Below, one piece after another: positions 10,045-18,846 of a DNA stretch of 64,000 nucleotides. Positions within the stretch are counted from its first letter, which is position 1; each line of letters begins with the position of its first letter. The notes under the pieces were generated by a model. The model was not told the origin of the DNA. It ran no database searches and worked only from the letters and a program-made list of their open reading frames with translations. Source of the stretch: UMGS1519 sp050951095 (GTDB lineage: Bacteria; Actinomycetota; Coriobacteriia; Coriobacteriales; Eggerthellaceae); contig JBMNIQ010000007.1 in the NCBI GenBank assembly GCA_050951095.1, forward strand, positions 62,001-126,000, given 5' to 3'. Both the position numbers and the translations under genes were made by a program.

Positions 10045-10494
10045 CTACAGCGGACGGGTAGCTTCCAGCGGCAGGATCTTCGCCAGGCGCTTCGCGTGGC
10101 GCCCGCCTTCGAACTCCGTGTTCAGGAACGTGTCGATGATCTTCTTGTTCGTTTCCAGGTCGACGAAGCGGCCGGACAGCGCCGCCACGTTCGCATCGTT
10201 GTGCGCACGCGCCAGCTCCGCGAACTCCGTGCTGGTCAGGTTCGCGCAGCGGATCTTCGGCAGCTTGTTCGCGACGATGGACATGCCGATGCCGGTGCCG
10301 CAGATCAGAATGCCGCGGTCCGCACGGTCGAACGCCACGTCCATGCCCACCTTGATGGCGTAATCCGGATAATCCACGCGCTCGTCCGAATCCGGCCCGC
10401 GGTCGATGACCTCGTAGCCCTTCTCCTGCAAGTAGGACACGAGCTGCTGCTTCTGCTCGAAGCCCGCATGGTCGCTTCCGATGCTGATTCTCAT
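10045..10494 (-). CDS. rpiB: Ribose 5-phosphate isomerase B
   Basis: Interconverts ribose 5-phosphate and ribulose 5-phosphate. The 149-residue RpiB/LacAB-fold protein starts MRISIGSDHAGF and carries GILICGTGIGMSIVANK (active-site Cys) and RCANLTSTEFAELARAHNDANV. The reading frame is open well upstream, but the start is fixed at 10494 by homology and by GGAGGA 7 bases before the ATG. It lies between glpK and glyA, all on the same strand. Confidence 0.96.
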   Translation of the reverse strand: MRISIGSDHAGFEQKQQLVSYLQEKGYEVIDRGPDSDERVDYPDYAIKVGMDVAFDRADRGILICGTGIGMSIVANKLPKIRCANLTSTEFAELARAHNDANVAALSGRFVDLETNKKIIDTFLNTEFEGGRHAKRLAKILPLEATRPL

Positions 10495-10591
10495 TCGCCG
10501 TTCCTCCTCTTCCCGCCGGCGCTGCAGCGGGATGCCTGCGCGGCACGAAGCCGCCTGCTCATTCTTACATGGTGCATTGTAGTCGTGCCCG

Positions 10592-12085
10592 CTAGTGCAT
10601 GCGCGTTCGGTTGATGCACAGGTGCCAGCCCTCCAAAAGACCTTCACGAACGGCCGGATCCATATGCTCGCAGAAGCGGGCGCCCTCGCCCCGCAGTCCG
10701 CGCAGCTCGTCGCAGTCCTTCCAGAAGCCCGTGGAGAGCCCTGCCAGGTACGCCGCGCCCATGGCCGTGCTCTCCGTGTTCGCCGGGCGCACCACCTGCA
10801 CGTCCGAAAGGCGCGATTGGAACGCCATGAGGCTGTTGTTCCTGCTGGCGCCGCCGTCCACGGCAAGCGTGCAGATGGGCATGCCGGAATCGGCCGCCAT
10901 GGCGCCGATGAGGTCGTTCACCTGGTACGCCAGCGACTCCAGGCTGGCGCGCACGATGTGCGCGCGGGTCGTGCCGCGCGTCAGGCCGTATACGGCGCCG
11001 CGCGCCTGGGCGTCCCAATACGGCGCGCCCAGCCCCGTGAACGCCGGCACCACGTACACGCCGCCCGCATCCGGCACGGAATTCGCCAGCGGCTCCACCT
11101 CGGCGACGGAATCCACCAAGCCGGCCTCCTCCACGAGCCACTGGATGAGGGCGCCGGCCATGAAGACGCTGCCCTCCAGCACGTATTCGATATGGTCGGC
11201 GGAAGGCGGCGTTGCCGCGATGCTGGTGACCAGGCCGTGCTGCGACGAAACAGCGTCCGCCCCGGTGTTCATGAGCAGGAAGCACCCGGTGCCGTACGTG
11301 TTCTTCGCCTCGCCCGCGTCGAAGCAGCACTGCCCGAACAGCGCCGCCTGCTGGTCGCCCGCAACGCCGCGTATGGGAATGTCGCCCGCGATGCTGGGAT
11401 GCGCCGTCCAGCCGAAATCGCCCGACGACGGGCGCACTTCCGGCAGCATGCACTGCGGGATGCCGAACAACCGGCACAGCCAGGGATCCCACGTGCCGGA
11501 GTGGATGTCGAACAACATGGTGCGGCTGGCATTCGTGACGTCCGTGGCATGCACGCGCCCGCCGGTCAGATTCCAGACCAGCCAGCAGTCCACAGTGCCG
11601 AACAGCAGGTCGCCGGCCTCCGCACGCTCCCGCGCTCCGGGCACGTTGTCCAGCATCCACTTGATCTTGCTGGCGCTGAAATACGCGTCCGGGACCAGCC
11701 CGGTGGTCTCCTTGATGCGCGTGCGCACGGCCGGATCGGCGCAGATGCGCTCCACGATGGGAGCCGTGCGGCGGCATTGCCAGACGATGGCATGGCACAG
11801 CGGCTGGCCCGTGTTGCGGTCCCAGACCACCGTGGTCTCGCGCTGGTTCGTGATGCCGATGCTGTCGATATCGGACGGCTGCAGGCCGTTGCGCACCAGC
11901 AGGTCCGTGAACACGGACAGCTGCGTGGCAAGGATCTCCTGCGCATCGTGCTCCACCCATCCCGGCTGCGGGAAGTACTGGCGGAACGGCGCCTGCGAGA
12001 TATCCCTCACCGTGCCGGCCTTATCTATCAATACGGCGCGCGAACTGGTGGTTCCCTGATCGAACGCCACGATGTAATCCCTCAT
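10592..12085 (-). CDS. glpK: Glycerol kinase
   Basis: Phosphorylates glycerol to glycerol 3-phosphate with ATP. The protein is a FGGY-family kinase of 497 residues beginning MRDYIVAFDQGTTSSRAVL; the phosphate loop DQGTTSS and the GLGAPYWD and VDGGASRNNSLMAFQ segments are diagnostic. Its ATG overlaps the tsaC stop by four bases (ATGA), so it is translated together with tsaC. No glpF or glpD is adjacent, so it looks inserted into the tsaC-rpiB-glyA-upp order. Confidence 0.96.
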   Translation of the reverse strand: MRDYIVAFDQGTTSSRAVLIDKAGTVRDISQAPFRQYFPQPGWVEHDAQEILATQLSVFTDLLVRNGLQPSDIDSIGITNQRETTVVWDRNTGQPLCHAIVWQCRRTAPIVERICADPAVRTRIKETTGLVPDAYFSASKIKWMLDNVPGARERAEAGDLLFGTVDCWLVWNLTGGRVHATDVTNASRTMLFDIHSGTWDPWLCRLFGIPQCMLPEVRPSSGDFGWTAHPSIAGDIPIRGVAGDQQAALFGQCCFDAGEAKNTYGTGCFLLMNTGADAVSSQHGLVTSIAATPPSADHIEYVLEGSVFMAGALIQWLVEEAGLVDSVAEVEPLANSVPDAGGVYVVPAFTGLGAPYWDAQARGAVYGLTRGTTRAHIVRASLESLAYQVNDLIGAMAADSGMPICTLAVDGGASRNNSLMAFQSRLSDVQVVRPANTESTAMGAAYLAGLSTGFWKDCDELRGLRGEGARFCEHMDPAVREGLLEGWHLCINRTRMH

Positions 12086-12732
12086 CGGAGGCTTCCCCTT
12101 TCCTCTTCCCGGCCCGCTGCCCGGAACGCATCCGCCACCTGCTGCGCCGTCACGGTGCCCTGGCGCAGCACGCGCGGCTCGCGGCCCGTGCAATCCACGA
12201 CCGTGGAGGGAACGCCGCTCTTCTGCTGCGCGTCGTCCAATGCCGCCGGCACGCGGGATGCAAGCGTGCCGTCGATGTCCGAGAAGCGCATGGGCGCCGG
12301 ATCGCCGGACGGATTAGCGGACGTGCACGCAAGCGGCGATGCCGTCCGCCCGATGATGCGGAGCACCAGCGGGTCGTCCGGCATGCGCAGGCCGATGGTG
12401 CGCTCAGCAGACGAATACGCCCGCGGCACCTGCTCGCCCGCACGCACGATCAGCGTCAGGGGGCCGGGCCAGTACCGTTGCGCCAGCACGCGGGCATACG
12501 CGGGCACATCCGTGCCGAATGCATCCAGGTCGTCCGTGCCGCCCACAAGCCAGGCAACGGGCTTCGACGACGGGCGTCCCTTCAGCCGGTACAGCTCGTC
12601 GGGTCCGTCCGCATACCGCGGCGCCACCGCCAGGCCGAACACCGTATCCGTCGGCAATATGACCGGTTCCCCGCGCCGCAGCGCGGCGACGGCGTCGTCT
12701 TCGTGCAACGCGGCACTGCCGTTATCGCCCAT
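12082..12732 (-). CDS. tsaC: Threonylcarbamoyl-AMP synthase (Sua5/YciO/YrdC)
   Basis: Makes threonylcarbamoyl-AMP from threonine, bicarbonate and ATP, the first step of tRNA t6A37 modification. The 216-residue single YrdC domain has the signatures GEPVILPTDTVFGLAV, YRLKGRPSSKPVAWLV, RYWPGPLTLIVRA and PLACTSANPSGDPAP. It lacks the C-terminal Sua5 domain. The frame is open upstream, but homology and a GAGAGG site place the start at 12732. It is coupled to glpK by a 4-base overlap. Confidence 0.93.
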   Translation of the reverse strand: MGDNGSAALHEDDAVAALRRGEPVILPTDTVFGLAVAPRYADGPDELYRLKGRPSSKPVAWLVGGTDDLDAFGTDVPAYARVLAQRYWPGPLTLIVRAGEQVPRAYSSAERTIGLRMPDDPLVLRIIGRTASPLACTSANPSGDPAPMRFSDIDGTLASRVPAALDDAQQKSGVPSTVVDCTGREPRVLRQGTVTAQQVADAFRAAGREEERGSLR

Positions 12733-12901
12733 GATCGCGCCTCTCTTCCTTTTTATCCCTATTGCCCGCTTTCGCCCGCTTGCCGAACATGACCGCCAAG
12801 ACGGCGGACGCGGCGAATAGGACCGCCGAATACGACCGGAGCGCGCAAGGACTGCAGGCACTGACGACCGAATGGCCGGCGGAAACGGCGTGCACGCCGC
12901 G

Positions 12902-14347
12902 CTATTTGCCCTTCGGCTCTTCCTTTTTGCCGCGGCGGGGCAGCTTCGGCGGCTCCATGTTCGCAATGGAATCGGGCGTGATGAGCTGATCGAACACCTG
13001 GCGGCGCGCATAGAGCCAGACCGCCAGCGCAATAACGACGATGGCCACCTTGATGGTGTCGTAGAACAGGAATTCCGCAGCCGCTACCAGCACCAACAGT
13101 ACCTCCGTGATGGCCCAGGCCGTGCGGAAGCGCATGACCAGGCCCACGGCCAGCACCAGCAGCGCGATGCCCACCACGATGAGCGTGGGACCCATGAACA
13201 GGTCGCCGAAGCTGATCCACTCCACCAGCGCCTGGTACGGCTCGAACAGCGACGGAATGAAGTTCAGGCCGATGTTCACGAGCCCGACGATGCCCACGAG
13301 CGTTCCGGCGATCCAGCCGATGTCCTTCGCCTTCTGCTCCAGCGACGGGTTCTTCTTGCCCACGAAGAAGTCCGTCTGGGACAGCAGCAGCGCGCCGATG
13401 CCGAACGGGATCCAGAACATGATGCCGCGGTAGACCAGCGCAATCGTGGCGCCGAGCGCCGCGTCCCCGCCGCCGCCGGCAACGGCCGCGATGATGACGG
13501 CCTCGACGACGCCGACGCCCTGCGGCGTGGGGCTCAGGATGACGGATATGGCCGACAGCGCGAATGCCGCAACCAGCACGGGCACATTCGTATAGCCGAA
13601 TGCGAAGCCCACGGCCACCAGGCACAGCATGTTCGTGATGGCGGAAAGCGATGCCCAGGACACCGTGACGGCCGTGCCCTGCGGATTATGCGCCAGGATG
13701 CGCGCGGACTTGATGATGGAATCCGCCGTGGCGGAACCCCAGGCGGCGGGCAGGGAACGATGGAAATGCGCGATGATCTTGTTGATCCAGCGATCCAGGA
13801 AGTCGAACAGGCGGTATAGCAGATCGGGCTTGAAGTAGCCGATGATGAACATGCTGGACAGGATTGCCAGCGTGCCCGCAAGAAGCAGGCCGCCCACGAC
13901 GAACAGCACGTTCACCGTGCCGCTGACCGTCATGGTGATGAATCCGATGACGGAGATGACGAAGATGGCCGCGAAATAGCCCACCTGCGACAAGATGGCG
14001 CCGGATGTGGCGGTGCCCAGGCTTGCGCCCTTGCGATGCAGGTCGTCAACGATGAATGCCACGCCCGTGGCGCCGCCGAACAGGCAGAACGTGTTGATGA
14101 ACACGATGCTGAAGATCAGCACGACGTTGTCCCACAGGGTGGTCTTGTCGAAGCCGATGGCAGAGAACGCCGTCTGATACGACTCCGCCTGCGTCAAATG
14201 GCGCACGAGCATGAGGATGACGGCGATGACGAGCGGAACCACGGCACCGGTAGCCAGCGCCGATGCGAAATTGTTCAGCATGTCGGCGTTCGCAAGCAGC
14301 ACGCAGCAGGCCACAATGCACACTATGATGAGGATGGCTTTTTTCAT
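12902..14347 (-). CDS. Lysylphosphatidylglycerol synthase-like flippase family membrane protein (UPF0104)
   Basis: Integral membrane protein of 481 residues with about 12 hydrophobic helices and a short basic cytoplasmic tail (LPRRGKKEEPKGK). The motif SPTPQGVGVVEAVI (about residues 265-278) is the conserved core of the LPG-synthase membrane domain, also found in glycolipid flippases. The catalytic soluble domain of MprF is missing, so this is either a flippase-like partner or an uncharacterised transporter. The gene is monocistronic with its own promoter. The substrate cannot be told from sequence. Confidence 0.8.
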   Translation of the reverse strand: MKKAILIIVCIVACCVLLANADMLNNFASALATGAVVPLVIAVILMLVRHLTQAESYQTAFSAIGFDKTTLWDNVVLIFSIVFINTFCLFGGATGVAFIVDDLHRKGASLGTATSGAILSQVGYFAAIFVISVIGFITMTVSGTVNVLFVVGGLLLAGTLAILSSMFIIGYFKPDLLYRLFDFLDRWINKIIAHFHRSLPAAWGSATADSIIKSARILAHNPQGTAVTVSWASLSAITNMLCLVAVGFAFGYTNVPVLVAAFALSAISVILSPTPQGVGVVEAVIIAAVAGGGGDAALGATIALVYRGIMFWIPFGIGALLLSQTDFFVGKKNPSLEQKAKDIGWIAGTLVGIVGLVNIGLNFIPSLFEPYQALVEWISFGDLFMGPTLIVVGIALLVLAVGLVMRFRTAWAITEVLLVLVAAAEFLFYDTIKVAIVVIALAVWLYARRQVFDQLITPDSIANMEPPKLPRRGKKEEPKGK

Positions 14348-14400
14348 GCAGCTCTCTCAGGCAGGGATGTCTGGCAGACTTTTCCGTTCATAACTTTGCA

Positions 14401-14409
14401 ATCATAGCA
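14401..14409 (-). promoter_or_regulatory. Extended -10 promoter of the membrane protein gene
   Basis: The minus-strand TGC-TATGAT lies 54 bases upstream of the ATG at 14347, in the 229-base divergent region 14348-14576. No convincing -35 is visible. The form matches the extended -10 elements upstream of atpI and ruvC. Confidence 0.45.
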
Positions 14410-14576
14410 TCTTTACCGCACGGTCCGTGCCGAATGCGGAACGTGAACAACCCGTGAAGATACGACCGCAAAACGAACACGGGGACAACTGAGGAAATGG
14501 TCAACCCGTGGAAACTGCATGCGCGTGCATCTTTCCCGACGAAACCATGCACGAATTTTTATATAGTGTTTCGAAC

Positions 14577-15473
14577 ATGAAGAAGTCAGAAGCATTGAAC
14601 ATCCTGGGGCTCTCCGGCAATCCGACGGAAGAGGAAATCAAAAAGGCCCATCGCAAGAAAGTGATCGAGAATCATCCCGACCGCTTCCAAGACCCTGCCA
14701 AAAAAGCGGAGGCAGAGGAGCGCACGAAGCTCATCAACGAGGCGCGCGATGTGCTGGAACGCGGAAACTGGGATCCTGAGTTCAGCTCGACTTCATACAA
14801 CCGCCCCTACGGCAACCCGTACGGAAACCCCTATCGCGGCGGCGGATACTACCGTCCCACGGGCGGTGGGCAGAACCAGGAAAATCCCTTCGGATTCGAC
14901 CCGAACTTCTGGGCGCAATGGGAGCAGGCCAGCCGCGGCAACGGAACGGACAGCGGGCAGCATACGTACGACCCGTTCAACAACCCGTTCTCGGCGCAGC
15001 AGACCACCCAGAGCACGGCGGAGCGCGCGAAGGCCGTGGCGGAGCGCGACATGCGCATCGGGTTCGGCATGCTGGCGGTCAAGCTGGTGGCCTGCGGGCT
15101 GCTGGCGCTGCAGGGCGCCTGGCTCGGCGCCATGGTGGTATGGGCCATCCTGAGCTTCATCGTGGCGGGTTCGAACCGCCTGGGCGGCAACGCAAGCGGC
15201 TGCCTGTGGCTGATCCTGCTGCCCCTGTTCATGTACTTCCCCACCATGATCGCCATCCTGTCGTACAACCAGGAGCCGGCGAACATCCCCGTCATCGCGG
15301 CCGTGGCCGTCATCTTCGTGTGGGCCCTGTACTACGATGTCCGCGATCTGCGCGAGGCCGTCCGCCGTTGGCGCGTGACCACGGGCAAGAAGTCCCCGGG
15401 CGAAAAACGCGCAGACAAGCGCCGCGCACGCAAGGAAGCCCGCGCCCAGAAGAAGGCGGCAAAGGGCAAATAG
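14577..15473 (+). CDS. J-domain protein with C-terminal membrane domain
   Basis: The 298-residue protein has an N-terminal DnaJ domain (about residues 1-65: MKKSEALNILGLSGNPTEEE, then the invariant HPD in VIENHPDRF). A low-complexity Gly/Tyr/Asn/Pro linker with NPYGNPY repeats follows, then three or four membrane helices (about 160-260) and a Lys/Arg/Ala-rich tail. It is probably a membrane-anchored co-chaperone recruiting DnaK, but lacks the zinc finger and substrate-binding domains of DnaJ. No Shine-Dalgarno site precedes the ATG. A TATAGT hexamer (14562-14567) is only 9 bases upstream of it, so a leaderless transcript is plausible. Confidence 0.8.
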   Translation: MKKSEALNILGLSGNPTEEEIKKAHRKKVIENHPDRFQDPAKKAEAEERTKLINEARDVLERGNWDPEFSSTSYNRPYGNPYGNPYRGGGYYRPTGGGQNQENPFGFDPNFWAQWEQASRGNGTDSGQHTYDPFNNPFSAQQTTQSTAERAKAVAERDMRIGFGMLAVKLVACGLLALQGAWLGAMVVWAILSFIVAGSNRLGGNASGCLWLILLPLFMYFPTMIAILSYNQEPANIPVIAAVAVIFVWALYYDVRDLREAVRRWRVTTGKKSPGEKRADKRRARKEARAQKKAAKGK

Positions 15474-15508
15474 CCCTCAGCGACCCCTTCTCCCCCACGC
15501 AAGCAAAC

Positions 15509-15546
15509 CGGGCGGACAGCACGCAGCTGCCCGCCCGATTTTTATT
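15509..15546 (+). terminator. Intrinsic terminator after the J-domain gene
   Basis: The stem CGGGCGG/CCGCCCG is extended by an inner CAG/CTG pairing and followed by ATTTTTATT. It sits 35 bases after the stop at 15473 and is a textbook rho-independent site. Confidence 0.85.
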
Positions 15547-15599
15547 CTCGTTTGATTTTCGCCCGGCTGCCGCGGCCCTGCCGCAGGCCCGGTATGCGG

Positions 15600-15893
15600 C
15601 TATTTCACCGACGGGTAGAATACCGCGCGGTCGAATGCCTGCTCGATGCTCTGGCCGTCGATGAACGGCAGCTGCAGGAACTCGCCCACCGTGGGCACCA
15701 AATCGCTGCAATCCACGTAGTGGCCCTTTTCGTTTTTCCGCGCCGTGTCCTGGGCGCGCCAGTTGTGCTCGTTCACATCGGTCAGGTAGTACTCCCTGCC
15801 GTCGACCTCCAGGTACGCAGAGTGGTTCGTGCGCAGATACGTGGCAAGGTCATCGCGGGAGATTTCCATGGCCTGTTCGGCTTTCTTACCCAT
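15600..15893 (-). CDS. Conserved-looking small protein of unknown function
   Basis: The 97-residue soluble, mildly acidic protein starts MGKKAEQAMEISRDDLATYL, with an AAAGGA site before the ATG. It has no membrane segment, no cysteine pair and no motif I recognise; the centre (SAYLEVDGREYYLTDVNEHN) looks like a small beta-rich domain. It lies alone between the terminator of the J-domain gene and the pan operon, with its own promoter. No function is proposed. Confidence 0.6.
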   Translation of the reverse strand: MGKKAEQAMEISRDDLATYLRTNHSAYLEVDGREYYLTDVNEHNWRAQDTARKNEKGHYVDCSDLVPTVGEFLQLPFIDGQSIEQAFDRAVFYPSVK

Positions 15894-15928
15894 GGCCCAT
15901 CCTTTCGTACGGAACCCGATACGCTTCG

Positions 15929-15937
15929 ACTATAGCA
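15929..15937 (-). promoter_or_regulatory. Extended -10 promoter of the 97-residue unknown
   Basis: Minus-strand TGC-TATAGT, identical to the atp element, lies 36 bases upstream of the ATG at 15893 and directly downstream of the panC terminator hairpin. Confidence 0.45.
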
Positions 15938-15940
15938 AGA

Positions 15941-15970
15941 ATCCCCTGCCCACCAGCGTGGACAGGGGAT
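15941..15970 (-). terminator. Terminator of the pan operon
   Basis: The arms ATCCCCTG and CAGGGGAT, with an inner CCA/TGG, form a 30-base hairpin downstream of the panC stop. On the minus strand it is followed by TCTTG, a weak T-tract. Confidence 0.6.
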
Positions 15971-16041
15971 GTTGCCTACCAATAGCGCGAAACTGGGTAA
16001 GGCGCGCCGTCCCGTTGCAGAGGCGCGCTGCGCAGCGGGAA

Positions 16042-16893
16042 TTACTCGCCCCAGATGAAGTTGTCGATCAGGCGCGTCTTGCCGATGTAGACGGCGATGG
16101 CGCACAGGGCGGGCTTGCCGTCCTCGATGCGGTCGATCTGCACGATGTCGTTGAAGTCGACCAGCTTCACGTAGTCGATCTTTGCCAGCGGCTCCGTCTC
16201 GATGATGGCGCGCATGGCCTCCAGGATGGGCTTGGCCTCGCGCTCGCCGTCCTCCACCATCTGCTTGCCGGCGAAGATGGCGCGGGACAGGCACAGCGCC
16301 GCCTTGCGCTCTTCGGGAGACAGGTACGTGTTGCGCGAGCTCTTCGCCAGGCCGTCCTCCTCGCGGACGATGGGGCAGCCCACGATCTCCAGGTTGAAGT
16401 TCAGGTCGCGCACCATGCGGCGCAGGACCGCCAGCTGCTGGGCGTCCTTCTGGCCGTAGTAGGCGCGGTCGGGCTGCACGATGTTGAAGAACTTCGCGCA
16501 GACCGTGCACACGCCGCTGAAGTGGATGGGGCGCGTGAGGCCGCACAGCTCGTTGGTCAGGCCGTTCATGTCGATGTACGTCACGTTGTCCGGATAGTAC
16601 ATCTCGGACGGTTCCGGATGGAACAGCAGGTCGGCGCCATTGTCCTGGGCCAGCTTCGCATCGCGGTCGAGGTCGCGCGGATAGGCTTCCAGATCCTCCG
16701 TGGGGCCGAACTGCGTGGGATTCACGAAGTCCGTGACCACGACGCGGTCGTTCTCCTGGTTCGCGCGTGCAATCAGGCTGGCATGGCCCTCATGCAGATA
16801 GCCCATGGTGGTGACCAGGCCCACCGACAGGCCCTGCTCGCGCCAGGCCTTCACTGCGGCGCGGACTTCGGGAATGGTTTCGACGATCTGCAT
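16042..16893 (-). CDS. panC: Pantothenate synthetase
   Basis: ATP-dependent ligation of pantoate and beta-alanine, last step of vitamin B5 synthesis. Its 283 residues match the family. Visible signatures are VTTMGYLHEGHASLI (HIGH-like ATP site), FVNPTQFGPTEDLEAYPRD, YYGQKDAQQL and KSSRNTYLSPEER. It lies 6 bp downstream of panB. No panD (aspartate decarboxylase) is present in the window. Confidence 0.97.
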   Translation of the reverse strand: MQIVETIPEVRAAVKAWREQGLSVGLVTTMGYLHEGHASLIARANQENDRVVVTDFVNPTQFGPTEDLEAYPRDLDRDAKLAQDNGADLLFHPEPSEMYYPDNVTYIDMNGLTNELCGLTRPIHFSGVCTVCAKFFNIVQPDRAYYGQKDAQQLAVLRRMVRDLNFNLEIVGCPIVREEDGLAKSSRNTYLSPEERKAALCLSRAIFAGKQMVEDGEREAKPILEAMRAIIETEPLAKIDYVKLVDFNDIVQIDRIEDGKPALCAIAVYIGKTRLIDNFIWGE

Positions 16894-16899
16894 GCTGTA

Positions 16900-17751
16900 C
16901 TAACCCCTCTTCACCTGTTCGATGAGCTCGTCCATGACCTCATCGTCGATTGAATAGCTATGCTCGGGCCCCGGGAACACACCGCTCTTGACCTCTTCGA
17001 TGTATGTGCCGTAGGCCTCCTTGATGATATCGCCTACATGCGCGTACTGCTTGACGAATTTCGGGACGAAGCCGCCGCCGAACATGTCCAGCAGATCCTG
17101 GCACACCAGCACCTGGCCGTCGCAGCCGTTGCCGGCGCCGATGCCGATGGTGGGAATGTCCAGCTGCTGGGAGATGAACGTGCCCAGTTTCGCGGGGATG
17201 CCCTCCAGGACCATGGAGAACGCCCCGGCCTCCTGGACCTTCAGCGCATCTTCCACGATCCGCTTGGCCGCATCCACACTCTTGCCCTGCACCTTGAAGC
17301 CGCCGAAGACGTTCGACGACTGCGGGGTCAGGCCGATATGGCCCTGGACGGGAATGCCGTTCTCAGTCATGGCCTTGATCTGGGCGGCCACGCGGGCGCC
17401 GCCCTCCAGCTTCACGGCATTCGCCCGGCCCTCCTTCATCAGGCGCGCGGCGTTGCGCAGGCCGTCCTCCACGGACGTTTCGTACGACATGAACGGCATG
17501 TCGCACACCACCAGCGTATTCTCCGTGGCGCGCGCCACGGAGGCGCAGTGATGGATCATGTCCTCCATAGTCACCGAGATGGTGTCCTCGTAACCCAGCA
17601 TGGTCATGCCCAGCGAATCGCCCACGAGGATCATGTTGATGCCCGCCTGCTCTGCCAGCTTCGCCATGGAGAAGTCGTACGAGGTCACCATCGTGATCTT
17701 GTCCCCATCGCGCTTCTGCTGCTTGATCGTGAGCACTGTGTTCTTAGCCAT
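16900..17751 (-). CDS. panB: 3-methyl-2-oxobutanoate hydroxymethyltransferase
   Basis: Transfers a hydroxymethyl group from methylene-tetrahydrofolate to ketoisovalerate, giving ketopantoate. The 283-residue TIM-barrel protein has VTSYDFSMAKLAEQAG, VGDSLGMTMLGYEDT and IPVQGHIGLTPQS. The frame is open upstream, but the start is placed at 17751 by homology and an AAAGG site. It lies between the PanG-type reductase and panC in a three-gene unit covering ketopantoate to pantothenate. Confidence 0.96.
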   Translation of the reverse strand: MAKNTVLTIKQQKRDGDKITMVTSYDFSMAKLAEQAGINMILVGDSLGMTMLGYEDTISVTMEDMIHHCASVARATENTLVVCDMPFMSYETSVEDGLRNAARLMKEGRANAVKLEGGARVAAQIKAMTENGIPVQGHIGLTPQSSNVFGGFKVQGKSVDAAKRIVEDALKVQEAGAFSMVLEGIPAKLGTFISQQLDIPTIGIGAGNGCDGQVLVCQDLLDMFGGGFVPKFVKQYAHVGDIIKEAYGTYIEEVKSGVFPGPEHSYSIDDEVMDELIEQVKRG

Positions 17752-17859
17752 TTTCCGACCTTTCCGGCCCTCCGTTTCCGAAAGGCCCTTGAGGGCTGCC
17801 GCCCCGTTTCGTTGCCGCACGGCGCGCCGGCGCCGCGTCGATGCCAGAATCCGCGCACC

Positions 17860-18687
17860 TCAGGCGCGGTCATGCTTCACAGCGGCGATATCATACAACA
17901 CGCTTGTGAGTTGCTCGTAGATAACCCGGTCGCGCCCCTCCAGGCAGGCAAGGTGCTTTTCGATGGTGGCCGTATCGCCGCGTTCGGCCGGGCCCGTGAG
18001 CGAATCCACGACGCCGTCGTACACGATGTGCTCCGCGTTGCCCAGGAACAGCGGGCGCAGGGCTCGCTCCGCCGTATCGGGCGGAAAGCCGCATTGCACC
18101 AGCTGGTCCGCCGCGGTGCTGTACAACCCCACCACCAGGTTGCTTGCCATGACGGCCGCCGCGTGGTAGCGCACCTTGTCCTTTGCATCGATGACCTGCA
18201 CTTCGTTGCCGGCGGCACGCAGCAGCCCCACGATGTCGTCAAGATGCGCCGCGCTGCCCTCCACCGTGAAGAACGCGTTGCCCAGTTCCCGATACGACGT
18301 GTATTTCGAGCTGACGGCATACAGCGGATGGACGGAATAGCCCCAGCCGCCCAGCTCCTCGATGCCGGCGAACACCGTGGACGGCAGCGCACCGCTGCAG
18401 TGGCAGACGCTCTTGCCCGAAAGATCCACGGCGCCTGTGTGCGCCCCCTGCGCGATTTCGCCCCACACCGGAGCGATGGAGCCGTCGGGCACCGTGAGGA
18501 AGACCATCTCGGATGCGGCGATGAGCCCCGGCGCGTCCGCGTACGCGTGCCCGCCGGCGAAGGCGGCGGCTTCCTGGGCAGATGCGGCGTGCGCACTGCA
18601 GTAGCCGACGATGTCCGCACCGTGTTCGGCCAGGTACTTCCCCAACGAGAAGCCGACCTTGCCCGCTCCGATGAATCCGATCTTCAC
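17860..18687 (-). CDS. Rossmann-like/DUF2520 oxidoreductase, probable PanG-type ketopantoate reductase
   Basis: The 275-residue protein has an N-terminal NAD(P)-binding motif KIGFIGAGKVGFSLGKYL, a Rossmann domain to about residue 125 and a helical DUF2520 domain (VSSKYTSYRELGNAFFTVEG onwards). The start is GTG at 18687, preceded by GGGAGG at 7 bases. Members of this family (PanG of Francisella) are known to reduce ketopantoate to pantoate in organisms lacking PanE. Its place at the head of panB-panC supports that role. Direct activity is inferred. Confidence 0.8.
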   Translation of the reverse strand: MKIGFIGAGKVGFSLGKYLAEHGADIVGYCSAHAASAQEAAAFAGGHAYADAPGLIAASEMVFLTVPDGSIAPVWGEIAQGAHTGAVDLSGKSVCHCSGALPSTVFAGIEELGGWGYSVHPLYAVSSKYTSYRELGNAFFTVEGSAAHLDDIVGLLRAAGNEVQVIDAKDKVRYHAAAVMASNLVVGLYSTAADQLVQCGFPPDTAERALRPLFLGNAEHIVYDGVVDSLTGPAERGDTATIEKHLACLEGRDRVIYEQLTSVLYDIAAVKHDRA

Positions 18688-18717
18688 GTTCGCCTCCCGC
18701 CTTCCGGCATATACCCG

Positions 18718-18723
18718 AACTAT
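18718..18723 (-). promoter_or_regulatory. Candidate -10 of the pan operon
   Basis: Minus-strand TATAGT lies 31 bases upstream of the GTG at 18687. No good -35 is visible. Confidence 0.35.
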
Positions 18724-18773
18724 AGAGCAGAACGCGAGCGAAAGCGGCCGATTCGCCGCGGAATCGGGCGAAC

Positions 18774-18811
18774 GCAACAAAACCCGCGCAGACAGGATAT
18801 CTGCACGGGTT
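18774..18811 (-). terminator. Terminator of the sulfur operon
   Basis: The arms AACCCG/CGGGTT and inner GCAGA/TCTGC form a hairpin. On the minus strand it is followed by TTTTGTTG, 35 bases after the stop of the JAMM gene. It closes the ten-gene unit. Confidence 0.75.
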
Positions 18812-18846
18812 CTTGCAAAAGCGCGCTGCCGCAGGTAGCGCAGCGC

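Noticed and set aside
15165..15185. GGGTTCGAACC, resembling a tRNA T-arm
   Set aside because: It lies in the coding frame of the J-domain protein with no acceptor or anticodon stem around it.
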